Positions 1 through 9,780 are shown, numbered from the stretch's first letter. The stretch is DNA of 64,000 nucleotides from Pseudocitrobacter sp913778145 (GCA_035726825.1 JALNTX010000006.1:186001-250000), one strand, 5' to 3'. The notes: a model not told the origin generated them from the letters alone. Translations and numbers: made by a program.

Positions 1-3000
1 GCACTACCACCGCGCCGGTCGGGCAGACGCTAACCCTGACTTTAAACGGCAAAACCTACACCACCACGGTACAGACTGGCGGTAGCTGGAGTTACACCCT
101 CGGCAGCGCCGATGTCACCGCGCTGGCGGACGGCAACGCCTACGTGATTAACGCCTCGGTGAGCAACGCCATTGGCAATACCGGCAGCAGCAATCACACC
201 ATTACCGTCGATCTCAGCGCCCCGGCGATGGGTATTAATATCGATTCCCTGCAAGCCGACACCGGCCTTAGCGCCAGCGACTTTATCACCAGCGTCAGTC
301 CGGTGGTGGTCAACGGCTCGCTCACCGCCGCGCTTGCCAGTAACGAGACGGCGCAAATCAGTATCGACGGCGGTGTAACCTGGATCACGCTCACCGTTAC
401 CGGCACGACCTGGCGCTATAACGACAGCCGCACGCTGACCGATGGCAACTATCTCTATCAGGTGCGGGTGATTGACGCAGCGGGCAACGTTGGCGCGACC
501 GACAGCCAGAACGTGGTGATCGACACTACCGCGCCAGATCCGGCAGTGAAAACCATCGCCATCAGCGCGATCACCACTGATACCGGATTGATCACTAACG
601 ATTTTGTCACCAGCGACACGACGCTTGCGGTGAGCGGCACGCTGGGCGCGGCGCTTTCTGTCGGTGAGTTCGCGCAAATCAGCATTGATGGCGGCACCAC
701 CTGGCAGAATCTTTCGGTAAGCGGTTTGACCTGGAGCTATCTTGACGGGCGTACGCTGACCGATGGCAACTACAACTACCAGGTGCGGGTGATCGACACC
801 GCCGGAAATATCGGCGCGACCGCCAGCCAGATAGTCACTGTGGATACCACCGCGCCGCTGGCGAGCAAAACCATCGCCATTGCGGGCATCAGCGATGACA
901 CCGGGTTAAGCAGCAGCGATTTTGTTACCCGCGACACCACGCTGACCGTGCGCGGCACGCTCGGCGCGGCGCTTGCCGCCGATGAACGGGCGCAAATCAG
1001 CCTCGACGGCGGCGTCACCTGGACCACGTTAACCGTTATCGGCACCAACTGGAGCTATGCCGATGGTCGCACACTGACCGACGGCACCTGGAACTACACT
1101 GTGCGGGTGGTGGATCTGGCGGGGAACGTTGGGCAGACCGCAACGCAAAACGTGGTGGTCGATACCACCAGCCCGGAAGCGGCGAAAAGTATCACCATTA
1201 CCGGTATCAGCGATGACACCGGAGCCAGCAGCAGCGATTTTATTACCAGCGACACCTCGCTTACCGTGCGCGGCGTGCTGGGCGCGGCGCTCGGCGCTAA
1301 TGAGTTCGCGCAAATCAGTACTGACAACGGCGCAACCTGGGTGAACGTGACCGTCGCCGCAGACGGCCTTAACTGGAGTTACGTTGACGGGCGCACGCTC
1401 ACCAACGGCACCACCACCTGGCAGGTGCGGGTGGTCGATCTGGCGGGCAACGTTGGCGCAACCAGCAGCCAGTCGGCGCTGATCGATACCGTTAACCCGG
1501 CGCAGGTGCTCACCATCGCCAGCATCAGCACCGACACGGGGAGTTCTGCAACCGACTTTATCACCAGCGATACCACGCTCACGCTGACCGGTTCGCTGGG
1601 GGCGGGGCTTGCCAGCGGCGAAGTGGCGCAGATTAGCCTTGATAGCGGCGCGACCTGGACAACGCTCACCACCAACGGTACACAGTGGACTTACACCGAC
1701 AGCCGCACGCTGACCGACGGCAGCTACGTTTATCAGGTGCGGGTGCTGGATCTGGCCGGAAATACAGGCCCGGTGGTGTCGAAAACGGTGGTGGTCGATA
1801 CGATTAACCCCACCGCCACGCCAACCATTGTGTCGTATACCGATGATGTCGGACAGCGGCAGGGAACGTTAAGCAGTTCACAGGCCACCGACGACACCAC
1901 GCCGCTGTTAAACGGCGTGCTCTCCGGCCCGCTTGCAAGCGGTGAAGTGGTTTACCTCTACCGTAACGGACTGCTGTTAGGTGCGGTAACGATGGTCGGC
2001 GCACTGAACTGGACCTACAGCGACAGCGGGCTGGTCAGCGGTGCCTACACCTACAGCGCGCGAGTGGTGGATCTGGCGGGGAATATCACCTCCTCCAGTG
2101 ATTTTATCCTGACGGTCGATACCTCTATTCCGACCACGCTGGCGCAAATCACCACTCAAACCACGCGCGATACCACGCCGATTATCAGCGGGGTGATCAC
2201 CGCGGCACTCGCCAGCGGGCAGTATGTCGAAGTGGTGATCAACGGCAAAACCTACACCTCGCAGCCGGGCGGCGCAGTAGTGGTCGACCCGGCGCATAAC
2301 ACCTGGTATGTACAGTTGCCGGATACCGATGTACTGGCAGCGTCCGCGACCGCCTATAACGTCACCGCGCAGGTGAAAAGCTCGGCGGGCAACGGCAATA
2401 ACGCCAATATTAGCAACGGCACGGTGACGGTTAATGCGGCGATTGATTACACGCCTGCCTGGACCACCACCAGCAAAACCACCGCCTGGGGGCTGACCTA
2501 CGGCCTCGACACGCACGGGATGTGGACGGTGCTGGCGAACCAGCAGGTGATGCAGTCTACCGACCCGCTCACCTGGTCGAAAACTGCCCTGACGCTGGTG
2601 CAAAGCGGCAACAACTACGCCACCAGTTCAATTGCCGATTACGATCGCAACGGCACGGGCGATCTGTTTATTACCCGTGATGACTACGGCACGGGGTACA
2701 TCAACGGCTTTACCAATAACGGCGACGGTACCTTTTCCAGCGCCATTCAGGTGAACGTTGGCACGCTAACGTGGTATGGCTCAATTGTGGCATTTGATAA
2801 AGAGGGCGACGGCTATCTCGACTTCTGGATTGGCGATGCGGGCGGGCCGGACTCCAACACCTTCCTGTGGAACAACGCAGGTACGCTGGTAGGCACCTCC
2901 ACCACGGCCAACAACGGAGGAAGCGCCACGGTGGGCGGGGTGGTGAACGGCTATCTTTCGCTTAACGAAGGTTCCGGCGTCGATCTGAACAATGATGGGA

Positions 3001-4613
3001 GGGTCGACCTGGTTCAGCACACCTATAACCTGAACAACTATTACACGCTGTCATCACTTATCAGCCAGGGCAACGGCACCTTTGTCTGGGGACAGAATAC
3101 CATCAATACCTTCCTGAGCGGAGCGGGCAGTGGCGCTATGAGCAGCAGCGTTTCCATGACCTGGGCCGACTTTGATGGTGACGGCGATATGGATCTCTTC
3201 CTGCCCGCCAGCCAGGGAAGAGCTAACTACGGCTCGCTGTTATTCAACACCAACGGTGTACTGGGTAGCCCGGTGGCGGTGGGCGCAACGGCAACCACCT
3301 ACGCCAGCCAGTTTAGCCTGGCGGTGGACTGGAACCACGACGGCCTGATGGATATCGCCCGTATCGCCCAGACCGGGCAGTCGTATCTTTATACTAACGT
3401 CAGTAACGCCAGCAACTGGACGCAGTCGGCCCTCGGCGGCAGCCAGAGCGGTACCACCAGCGGCGTGGCGGCAATGGACTACGACTGGGACGGCGCGGTG
3501 GATGTGCTGGTGACCAAACAGTCGGGCAGCGTATTCCTGATCCGCAACACCAACACGGTGAGCTACGGCACTTCGCTGCACCTGCGCATTACCGATCCTA
3601 ACGGTATTAACGTCTATTACGGCAATACCGTGAAGCTGTACAACTCGGCGGGTGTGCTGGTCGCCACGCAAATCATTAACCCGCAGTCGGGGATGGGGGT
3701 TAACGACACCTCGGCGCTGGTCAACTTCCACGGGCTGAACGCCGGAGAAACCTACAACGCCGTGCTGATCAAATCCACCGGCACCACCGCCAGCAATATC
3801 GACCAGACGGTAAACACCACCTGGGGCGGCTTACAGGCCACCGATGCCACCCACGCTTACGACCTCAGCGCCGAAGCGGGCACCGCGAGCAATAACGGCA
3901 AGTTCGTCGGCACGGGCTATAACGACACCTTCTTCGCCACCGCAGGCACCGACACTTATGACGGCTCCGGCGGCTGGGTGTACAGCTCCGGCACCGGAAC
4001 GTGGCTTGCGAACGGTGGCATGGATGTGGTTGATTTCCGCCTCTCGACGGTGGGCGTGACCGCGAACTTAAGCGTCACCACCGCGCAGGCCACCGGCTTT
4101 AATACCTCGACATTTACCAATATCGAAGGCATTTCCGGATCGAATTTTAACGACACTCTGACCGGCAGCAGCGGCGATAACCAACTGGAAGGGCGCGGCG
4201 GCAACGACACCATTAACATCGGCAACGGCGGCCACGACACCTTGCTCTATAAACTGCTCAACGCCAGCGACGCCACCGGCGGCAACGGCTCGGACGTAGT
4301 GAATGGCTTTACGGTAGGCACCTGGGAAGGCACCGCCGACGCCGATCGTATTGATATCCGCGAGCTGTTGCAGGGCAGCGGCTACACCGGCAACGGCAAA
4401 GCCAGCTATGTCAACGGCGTGGCGACGCTGGATGCGCAAGCGGGCAACATCGGTGATTTTGTCAAAGTCACCCAGAGCGGCAGCGACACCATCGTGCAGA
4501 TCGACCGCGACGGCACGGGCGGCACTTTTGCGACAACTAACGTGGTCACGCTGACGGGCGTGCACACCGACCTCGCCACCTTGCTGGCGAATCATCAGTT
4601 GATGGTGGTGTAG
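1..4613 (+). CDS. Giant Ig-repeat adhesin, type I secreted (3' part only)
   Basis: The frame is open from base 3, so the start lies upstream of the window; 1536 residues remain. About seven Ig-like units of roughly 105 residues come first (bases 210-2440), five of them nearly alike, each ending in an AGN(V/I)G turn and a DTTAP-type linker. A block with FG-GAP-like motifs follows (about 2620-3560), with D-x-D-x-D-G-x-x-D calcium-type loops such as DFDGDGDMD and DWNHDGLMD. RTX-like GGNDTI/GGHDTL repeats (about 4130-4250) and a VCA0849-type C-terminal secretion domain end the protein. Families of this kind (BapA, SiiE, LapA) are surface adhesins for biofilm or host contact. The ABC exporter gene starts 3 bases after the stop, which supports type I secretion. 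Ligand unknown. Confidence 0.88.
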   Translation, partial: TTTAPVGQTLTLTLNGKTYTTTVQTGGSWSYTLGSADVTALADGNAYVINASVSNAIGNTGSSNHTITVDLSAPAMGINIDSLQADTGLSASDFITSVSPVVVNGSLTAALASNETAQISIDGGVTWITLTVTGTTWRYNDSRTLTDGNYLYQVRVIDAAGNVGATDSQNVVIDTTAPDPAVKTIAISAITTDTGLITNDFVTSDTTLAVSGTLGAALSVGEFAQISIDGGTTWQNLSVSGLTWSYLDGRTLTDGNYNYQVRVIDTAGNIGATASQIVTVDTTAPLASKTIAIAGISDDTGLSSSDFVTRDTTLTVRGTLGAALAADERAQISLDGGVTWTTLTVIGTNWSYADGRTLTDGTWNYTVRVVDLAGNVGQTATQNVVVDTTSPEAAKSITITGISDDTGASSSDFITSDTSLTVRGVLGAALGANEFAQISTDNGATWVNVTVAADGLNWSYVDGRTLTNGTTTWQVRVVDLAGNVGATSSQSALIDTVNPAQVLTIASISTDTGSSATDFITSDTTLTLTGSLGAGLASGEVAQISLDSGATWTTLTTNGTQWTYTDSRTLTDGSYVYQVRVLDLAGNTGPVVSKTVVVDTINPTATPTIVSYTDDVGQRQGTLSSSQATDDTTPLLNGVLSGPLASGEVVYLYRNGLLLGAVTMVGALNWTYSDSGLVSGAYTYSARVVDLAGNITSSSDFILTVDTSIPTTLAQITTQTTRDTTPIISGVITAALASGQYVEVVINGKTYTSQPGGAVVVDPAHNTWYVQLPDTDVLAASATAYNVTAQVKSSAGNGNNANISNGTVTVNAAIDYTPAWTTTSKTTAWGLTYGLDTHGMWTVLANQQVMQSTDPLTWSKTALTLVQSGNNYATSSIADYDRNGTGDLFITRDDYGTGYINGFTNNGDGTFSSAIQVNVGTLTWYGSIVAFDKEGDGYLDFWIGDAGGPDSNTFLWNNAGTLVGTSTTANNGGSATVGGVVNGYLSLNEGSGVDLNNDGRVDLVQHTYNLNNYYTLSSLISQGNGTFVWGQNTINTFLSGAGSGAMSSSVSMTWADFDGDGDMDLFLPASQGRANYGSLLFNTNGVLGSPVAVGATATTYASQFSLAVDWNHDGLMDIARIAQTGQSYLYTNVSNASNWTQSALGGSQSGTTSGVAAMDYDWDGAVDVLVTKQSGSVFLIRNTNTVSYGTSLHLRITDPNGINVYYGNTVKLYNSAGVLVATQIINPQSGMGVNDTSALVNFHGLNAGETYNAVLIKSTGTTASNIDQTVNTTWGGLQATDATHAYDLSAEAGTASNNGKFVGTGYNDTFFATAGTDTYDGSGGWVYSSGTGTWLANGGMDVVDFRLSTVGVTANLSVTTAQATGFNTSTFTNIEGISGSNFNDTLTGSSGDNQLEGRGGNDTINIGNGGHDTLLYKLLNASDATGGNGSDVVNGFTVGTWEGTADADRIDIRELLQGSGYTGNGKASYVNGVATLDAQAGNIGDFVKVTQSGSDTIVQIDRDGTGGTFATTNVVTLTGVHTDLATLLANHQLMVV
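210..2440 (+). repeat. Tandem Ig-like domain repeats (about 310 bp each)
   Basis: Units begin near 210, 520, 841, 1159, 1483, 1795 and 2116. The first five share the phrases AQIS(I/L)DGG, RTLTDG and QVRV(I/V)D at matching positions; the last two are more divergent. They belong to the adhesin gene and are expected to vary in number between strains by recombination. Confidence 0.8.
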
Positions 4614-4616
4614 AGA

Positions 4617-6776
4617 ATGAAAAAAAATGCCCAGTCCGTGGAAGCCTGGCTGGAGGCGATGATCGCCGTGGCGCGCTATTATCGCCTTGATTTTTCTCAG
4701 GAGAATGTGCGCGCAACCGTCAACTGGGAGCGCGACAGCAAGCGGGAAGAGTTACTCACCGACATGGCGCGGCAGTTAGGGATGGGGTTGCGGTTGGTGG
4801 AGTTTTCCGCCGATTCGCTTAACCCCTGGCGTCTGCCGCTGATCGCCGTGTTTGATAATCAGCAGATTGGTGTGATCACCCGCCGCGACAATCACGACAA
4901 TATCAGCATCCAGTTCAGCGGTGACGAAGGGCTGGAAACCACGCTTAATGTCGCGGATGTTGAGGATAAAATCGTCGAACTGGCGCTATTGCGCCCGCTC
5001 AGCGCCATCCCGGACGCGCGGGTGGATGACTATATTCGCCCGTATCAGGCGAACTGGTTCTGGAGCCTTTCACTGAAAGACTGGCGGCGCTATGGCGATA
5101 TTATGCTGGCCTCGCTGGTGGCGAACGTGCTGGCGCTGGCGGCGATGATTTTCTCGATGCAGGTTTACGACCGGGTGGTGCCGGCGCAATCGTACCCGAC
5201 GCTGTGGGTGCTGTTCGCCGGGGTGATGATGGCGATCCTGTTTGAGTTTTGTATGCGCATGGTGCGTACGCATCTTTCTGATGTGATTGGTAAGCGGGCA
5301 GATCTGCGTATTTCGGATCGCGTTTTTGGTCACGCATTACGGCTGAAAAATAACGTGCGATCGAAATCCACCGGCTCGTTTATCTCGCAGATCCGCGAGC
5401 TGGAATCGGTGCGGGAGCTTATTACGTCCACCACCATCGGCGCGGTGGCGGATCTGCCGTTCTTCCTGCTGTTTGTCTTTATTTTGTGGATGATTGGCGG
5501 CTGGTTGGTGCTGGTGGTTTTGCTGGCGTTGCCCTTGCTGGTGATCCCCGGCCTGCTGGTGCAACGCCCGCTGGCGCGGCTGGCGAACGAAGGAATGCGC
5601 GAGTCAGCGGTACGCAACGCTACGCTGGTGGAAGCCGTGCAGTCGATTGAAGATATTAAACTGCTGCGCGCCGAACAACGTTTCCAGAATCAGTGGAACC
5701 ACACCAACGACGTGGCCTCGTCCATCAGTATGAAGCAACGTTTTCTCACCGGGCTACTGCTCACCTGGACCCAGGAAGTGCAGTCCATCGTCTACGTCGT
5801 GGTGCTGTTGGTGGGCTGCTTTATGGTGATGAACGGCGACATGACCACCGGCGCGCTGGTCGGGACGACGATCCTGGCTTCGCGCACCATTGCGCCGCTG
5901 TCGCAGATATCCGGCGTGCTCTCGCGCTGGCAGCAGGCGAAGGTGGCGCGTAATGGCCTTGATGAACTGATGAAGCGCCCGGTGGATCAGCCGGAGCACG
6001 GCAAACTGGTGCATAAAGCGGTGCTGCACGGTAATTATCAGTTCAGCAACGCGGTGTTTTATTACGACGAAGAAGAGAAGATTGCCGATGTGGCGATTGG
6101 CAAACTCAACATTCAGGCCGGAGAGAAAATCGCTATTCTCGGGCGCAACGGCGCGGGTAAATCAACGCTGCTGCAAATGCTCGCCGGAATGCGTATAGCT
6201 CAGCAGGGGCAGGTATTGCTGGATAACATCAGCATCGGGCAGCTTGATCCGGCGGATCTGCGCCGCGACATGGGGCTGCTCAGCCAGACCGGGCGACTGT
6301 TCTTTGGTTCGCTGCGGGAAAACCTCACCATGGGGATGCCGGAAGCCAGCGATGAAGATATCGAACGCGCGTTAACCCTCAGCGGGGCGCTGCCCTTTGT
6401 GCAGAAGCAGAAAAACGGCCTCAACTACATGATTCAGGAAGGGGGATTTGGCCTCTCTGGTGGTCAGCGACAAACGCTGCTGCTGGCGCGGCTACTCATC
6501 TCTCAACCCAATATCGTCCTGCTTGATGAACCCAGCGCCTCGCTGGATGAAATGGCGGAAGCGTATTTAATCGAACAACTGAAACAGTGGATTGGGCATC
6601 GCACGCTGGTCATCGCCACTCACCGCACGGCAATGCTGCAGCTGGTGGACCGCATTATCGTGATGGATCAGGGGCGGATTGTCAGAGACGGCGCAAAGGA
6701 CGCGATTCTGCCTGAACTCAACGGCGCACCGGTGCGGCGGGTAACATTGCAAAATGATAAGGGGAGCGCGGCATGA
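4617..6776 (+). CDS. Type I secretion ABC transporter, permease/ATPase (LapB-like)
   Basis: This 719-residue protein is the inner-membrane ATPase that exports the adjacent adhesin. The N-terminal 130 residues are a C39-peptidase-like domain with no cysteine at the usual catalytic place, so it probably binds substrate rather than cleaving it. Hydrophobic transmembrane segments lie at about residues 158-188, 193-216, 273-315 and 380-405. The nucleotide-binding domain shows Walker A GRNGAGKS near 509-516, signature LSGGQ near 612, Walker B IVLLDEP near 633-639 and the H-loop histidine near 668. It starts 3 bases after the adhesin stop and overlaps the HlyD-type gene by 4 bases, so the three form an operon. 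No TolC-type outer-membrane gene is visible; it may lie upstream of the window. Confidence 0.92.
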   Translation: MKKNAQSVEAWLEAMIAVARYYRLDFSQENVRATVNWERDSKREELLTDMARQLGMGLRLVEFSADSLNPWRLPLIAVFDNQQIGVITRRDNHDNISIQFSGDEGLETTLNVADVEDKIVELALLRPLSAIPDARVDDYIRPYQANWFWSLSLKDWRRYGDIMLASLVANVLALAAMIFSMQVYDRVVPAQSYPTLWVLFAGVMMAILFEFCMRMVRTHLSDVIGKRADLRISDRVFGHALRLKNNVRSKSTGSFISQIRELESVRELITSTTIGAVADLPFFLLFVFILWMIGGWLVLVVLLALPLLVIPGLLVQRPLARLANEGMRESAVRNATLVEAVQSIEDIKLLRAEQRFQNQWNHTNDVASSISMKQRFLTGLLLTWTQEVQSIVYVVVLLVGCFMVMNGDMTTGALVGTTILASRTIAPLSQISGVLSRWQQAKVARNGLDELMKRPVDQPEHGKLVHKAVLHGNYQFSNAVFYYDEEEKIADVAIGKLNIQAGEKIAILGRNGAGKSTLLQMLAGMRIAQQGQVLLDNISIGQLDPADLRRDMGLLSQTGRLFFGSLRENLTMGMPEASDEDIERALTLSGALPFVQKQKNGLNYMIQEGGFGLSGGQRQTLLLARLLISQPNIVLLDEPSASLDEMAEAYLIEQLKQWIGHRTLVIATHRTAMLQLVDRIIVMDQGRIVRDGAKDAILPELNGAPVRRVTLQNDKGSAA

Positions 6777-7948
6777 ATGGTCAGATTCAGTTTAACCGTG
6801 GGCTGAATGAGCCACACCTGCCGCGTTCTGCGCTGGCCGTGCGCCTGGTGGCCGTCATGTTTCTCTGCTTCCTGGGGTGGGCCTGGTTTTTCAAACTCGA
6901 TGAAGTCACGACGGGAACGGGCACCGTGGAGCCCTCCGGGCGCGATCAGGTGGTGCAATCTCTTGAGGGCGGCATTCTTTATCATCTGAATGTGAAGGTG
7001 GGTGATATCGTTGAGCAAGGCCAGCCGCTGGCCCAGCTTAACCGGACGAAAACGGAATCGGATGTACAGGAAGCGCAATCTCGTTTATATGCTGCGCTGG
7101 CAACCTCGGCGCGACTTAAAGCCGAGGTCAATAATCAACCGCTGGTTTTTCCCGCCGAGCTAAAGCCTTTGCCGGATCTGATTGCTTCTGAAACGGCGCT
7201 CTATAATACACGCCGCGAGGCGCTTACCCGCTCGGTATCCGGGCTGGAAGAGGGCATTCGCCTGGTTAACCGTGAACTGGGCATGACGCAGCCGCTGATT
7301 AAACAAGGGGCGGCCAGCAGCGTGGAAGTGTTACGTTTGCAGCGCCAGTTAAATGAGTTACAGAATAAAATTACCGAAATTCGCACCCAGTATTATGTAC
7401 GAGCGCGGGAAGACCTCGCTAAAGCCAATGCGGATGCCGAGGCACAGCGTTCCGTGATCCGCGGGCGCGAAGATTCGTTAACGCGGCTTAAATTTACCGC
7501 GCCGGTGCGTGGGATTGTTAAGGATATCGATGTCACGACGGTTGGGGGCGTTATTGCCCCCGGTGGCAAATTGATGACCATCGTCCCATTGGACGAGCAA
7601 CTGCTGATTGAAGCTAAAATTTCGCCGCGCGATGTCGCGTTTATACATCCTGGGCAAGCATCGCTTGTAAAAATAACCGCGTATGATTACTCGATTTTTG
7701 GTGGCTTAGCGGGCGAGGTTGCGGTGATCTCCCCGGATACCCTTCAGGACGAGGTCCGTCGTGATGTTTATTATTACCGGGTATATATTCGCACCGACAG
7801 TAACCATCTGCAGAATAAAGCCGGGCAGCAATTCCCGATTTTCCCCGGAATGGTCGCGACCGTGGATATCAAAACTGGACGCAAATCGGTGCTCGATTAT
7901 CTGCTTAAGCCGTTTAATAAAGCGCGTGAAGCGTTGCGTGAACGTTAA
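6773..7948 (+). CDS. HlyD-family periplasmic adaptor of type I secretion
   Basis: This 391-residue protein is the membrane fusion subunit linking the ABC exporter to an outer-membrane channel. It has a short cytoplasmic N-terminus, one transmembrane segment at about residues 22-42, a split lipoyl-like part containing QSLEGGIL near 62-69, a long alpha-helical hairpin (about 95-240) and a C-terminal beta-barrel region with the conserved FTAPVRGIV motif. The start codon overlaps the stop of the ATPase gene (ATGA), indicating translational coupling. The 3' end overlaps the 3' end of the convergent cho gene by 4 bases, leaving no room for a separate terminator. Confidence 0.92.
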   Translation: MNGQIQFNRGLNEPHLPRSALAVRLVAVMFLCFLGWAWFFKLDEVTTGTGTVEPSGRDQVVQSLEGGILYHLNVKVGDIVEQGQPLAQLNRTKTESDVQEAQSRLYAALATSARLKAEVNNQPLVFPAELKPLPDLIASETALYNTRREALTRSVSGLEEGIRLVNRELGMTQPLIKQGAASSVEVLRLQRQLNELQNKITEIRTQYYVRAREDLAKANADAEAQRSVIRGREDSLTRLKFTAPVRGIVKDIDVTTVGGVIAPGGKLMTIVPLDEQLLIEAKISPRDVAFIHPGQASLVKITAYDYSIFGGLAGEVAVISPDTLQDEVRRDVYYYRVYIRTDSNHLQNKAGQQFPIFPGMVATVDIKTGRKSVLDYLLKPFNKAREALRER

Positions 7949-8808
7949 TCCAGGGCGTGGATCACGTACTCGCCGCTCAGCATCGGGCGGCAGAGAATTT
8001 TATAACCATCCTGGTCAAAACCCGTGGCGATACGCGTAAGGCTTTCGGCCTCCGTTAACGATTCCACTGCGCCCAGCCACAGCCAGTTTTGAATTATATG
8101 GTAGTGGGTGAGGGTATCGCTTTTCTCTTCCAGCGCCACCGCCCCTTTCCAGGGCCAGCAGACCAGCTGCAAATGCGCCAGCGCACTGCGCAGTCGCGCG
8201 TTATGTTCGTCGATGCTTTCGCGGCCGCAGCAGGCACCGGCGCAACGCCCCAGCATCGAGCGAAAGCAGGCACGCCCACGGCTCAATGGCTCCAGCCCCA
8301 TGATGCCGTAGCACAAACGTTGCGCGTCGGCGACGGACTTCAATGCTTCGAGCGCCGTGCGGCGATTGGCAAAGAGGCCAAACAGATCCGGCGTATGTGA
8401 AAAATCGACTTCACGGGCGTAAACAACCTGCGGCGCATTGCCCTGAAGGCGTAAAGAGCAGAGCTGCTTGTTGCGGCGCAGACGTTTATTAAACAGCGGT
8501 TGTTGCTCTTTAATAAGCCTGGCCTCCAGCAACAGTGCGCCAAGTTCCCCCGCTGTCGGCTGCCAGCTTATGCGCCGTGTCTGTTGAAGCAGTGCCGCTT
8601 CCTGTTGAGTGCGGAAATGCGACATCACGCGGCTGCGAATGTTAATGCTTTTACCGATGTAAAGAGGGAGGGTTTCACTGTCGCCGTGAAAGGTGTACAC
8701 ACCAGGCAATTTCGGCAAGGTTTCCAGGCAATAGCGGAGATGCTCAGGATAGGTATAAAGGGGGCCTTGAAGGGGCTCGGGCCGAACGGGGACCCTACGA
8801 TTGACCAT
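7945..8808 (-). CDS. cho: Excinuclease Cho (UvrC homologue)
   Basis: This 287-residue protein matches E. coli Cho closely through most of its length as I recall that sequence. Cho makes the 3' incision in nucleotide excision repair, acting with UvrA/UvrB on lesions that UvrC handles poorly. The N-terminal GIY-YIG nuclease domain shows GVYTFHG and LPLYIGKS near residues 36-55, followed by the conserved arginine of NIRSRV. A cysteine-rich stretch (RACFRSMLGRCAGACCG) follows, as in UvrC. The ATG at 8808 has a GGAG ribosome site 5 bases upstream. A canonical LexA box 15 bases upstream of the start indicates SOS control, as known for E. coli cho. Confidence 0.95.
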   Translation of the reverse strand: MVNRRVPVRPEPLQGPLYTYPEHLRYCLETLPKLPGVYTFHGDSETLPLYIGKSINIRSRVMSHFRTQQEAALLQQTRRISWQPTAGELGALLLEARLIKEQQPLFNKRLRRNKQLCSLRLQGNAPQVVYAREVDFSHTPDLFGLFANRRTALEALKSVADAQRLCYGIMGLEPLSRGRACFRSMLGRCAGACCGRESIDEHNARLRSALAHLQLVCWPWKGAVALEEKSDTLTHYHIIQNWLWLGAVESLTEAESLTRIATGFDQDGYKILCRPMLSGEYVIHALD

Positions 8809-8822
8809 AATGACTCCAGATA

Positions 8823-8838
8823 CTGTTTATGCATACAG
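8823..8838. promoter_or_regulatory. LexA box of cho
   Basis: The 16 bases read CTGT, eight AT-rich bases, then ACAG, the consensus form of the LexA operator. It lies 15 bases upstream of the cho start codon, where it would overlap the promoter or early transcript. Confidence 0.88.
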
Positions 8839-8902
8839 CTTACCGGGCCGGACGATAATGTCAATCCTTCGCCCGGTGCTGTGAAGATGCATAGCAGTTT
8901 CC

Positions 8903-9460
8903 TTACGCGCGCTGATCCGTCAGCCAGCTTTTAAAGACATCCGTGCGCAGCGTTTGCATGAAATCGATGTTTCCTGAGCATCCCAGTTTTTTAATCAGAT
9001 TGGTTCGCATCTGATAAACCGTCTTAATGTGGACGTTCAGATTTTCCGCCATCTCGATAATTTTTTTGCCATCTGACATTTGATCCAGCAAGGTGGTTTC
9101 GCGTGCAGACAGTTTTACTTTGTGTTCAATATGGCAGTCGTCTTCATTCTTCTTACGAAGGCTTGTCAGGAACTTGACGATCTCTTCCACTGAGGCTTTT
9201 GACGAAATATGATTGACGGTAAAGGAGTCAAGGAAATTGTAACGTTGACCGTCGCTCAACAGAATAAAACGATGCGTGCGCAGGTCGTAATTATGACGTT
9301 TTACGTTTACATACTGACTGGCAGAAAATATCACGTAACGAATGTTTTTACGATCTAATCTGACATCTTTGAGTACTTCACATAAGCCATATTCAAGGAA
9401 ATTGTCATCCAGCCAGAGATCAACCAATTCCAGTTTAACAGGGCACGCTTCGCTTTTCAT
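8903..9460 (-). CDS. LuxR-type regulator with degenerate receiver (RcsA-like build)
   Basis: This is a 185-residue putative DNA-binding protein. The C-terminal part (about 118-175) is a LuxR/GerE helix-turn-helix: LSARETTLLDQMSDGKKIIEM followed by TVYQMRTNLIKKLG. The first 100 residues look like a receiver fold (LVDLWLDDNFLEYGLCEVL at the start), but I see no clear phosphoacceptor aspartate with a following lysine, so it is probably a pseudo-receiver, as in RcsA. It follows ariR by 53 bases on the same strand and should be the last gene of ycgZ-ymgA-ariR, where E. coli has ymgC. In E. coli the small proteins of this operon act through the Rcs phosphorelay; an RcsA-like partner is an inference. 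Function untested. Confidence 0.75.
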   Translation of the reverse strand: MKSEACPVKLELVDLWLDDNFLEYGLCEVLKDVRLDRKNIRYVIFSASQYVNVKRHNYDLRTHRFILLSDGQRYNFLDSFTVNHISSKASVEEIVKFLTSLRKKNEDDCHIEHKVKLSARETTLLDQMSDGKKIIEMAENLNVHIKTVYQMRTNLIKKLGCSGNIDFMQTLRTDVFKSWLTDQRA

Positions 9461-9513
9461 AATGACTCCACATTAAGATGGGTTTTTAAAAGTGGCTATC
9501 GTTCATCAATGAT

Positions 9514-9780
9514 TCAGATATCATCGAGGGTATAATCCACCACAATTTCTAACGTCTTGCGGATGACATCAGCGGAGAGTACGCTATCTGTGCATTCAAG
9601 AGAGTGAATAAGCGTCGCAATAATGTTTTTGTTGTTAATGGTTTCACCGGCAGCCATCAGATGGCGAACCGCACCACCCAGGATTTCTGCTTCATCAGCT
9701 AACATATCGCCGGCCTTCAGGAAGTGTTCGGACAATGCTTTATTCTGAATGGATTGGTAGAAATCATATTGCTGTAACAT
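9514..9780 (-). CDS. ariR: AriR/YmgB regulatory protein of biofilm and acid resistance
   Basis: The 88-residue product has exactly the E. coli AriR length and shares LSEHFLKAGDMLADEAEIL-type and VIRKTLEIV segments. AriR is a small helical dimer that affects biofilm formation and acid resistance and belongs to the BluR regulon. An in-frame ATG 12 bases upstream (9792) has no ribosome site; the ATG at 9780 is preceded by GATGAGAA and agrees with family length, so it was chosen. It lies between ymgA and a LuxR-type gene in one operon. Confidence 0.9.
   Translation of the reverse strand: MLQQYDFYQSIQNKALSEHFLKAGDMLADEAEILGGAVRHLMAAGETINNKNIIATLIHSLECTDSVLSADVIRKTLEIVVDYTLDDI

Noticed and set aside
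1977..2603. 208-residue open frame on the minus strand inside the adhesin gene
   Set aside because: One of many GC-driven antisense frames in the repeat region; Arg/His/Gly-rich without domain character.
8842..8877. REP-like element between cho and the LuxR-type gene (ACCGGGC ... GCCCGGT)
   Set aside because: Single 7-bp arm pair with a 22-base spacer; does not match the REP consensus well and no second copy was seen.
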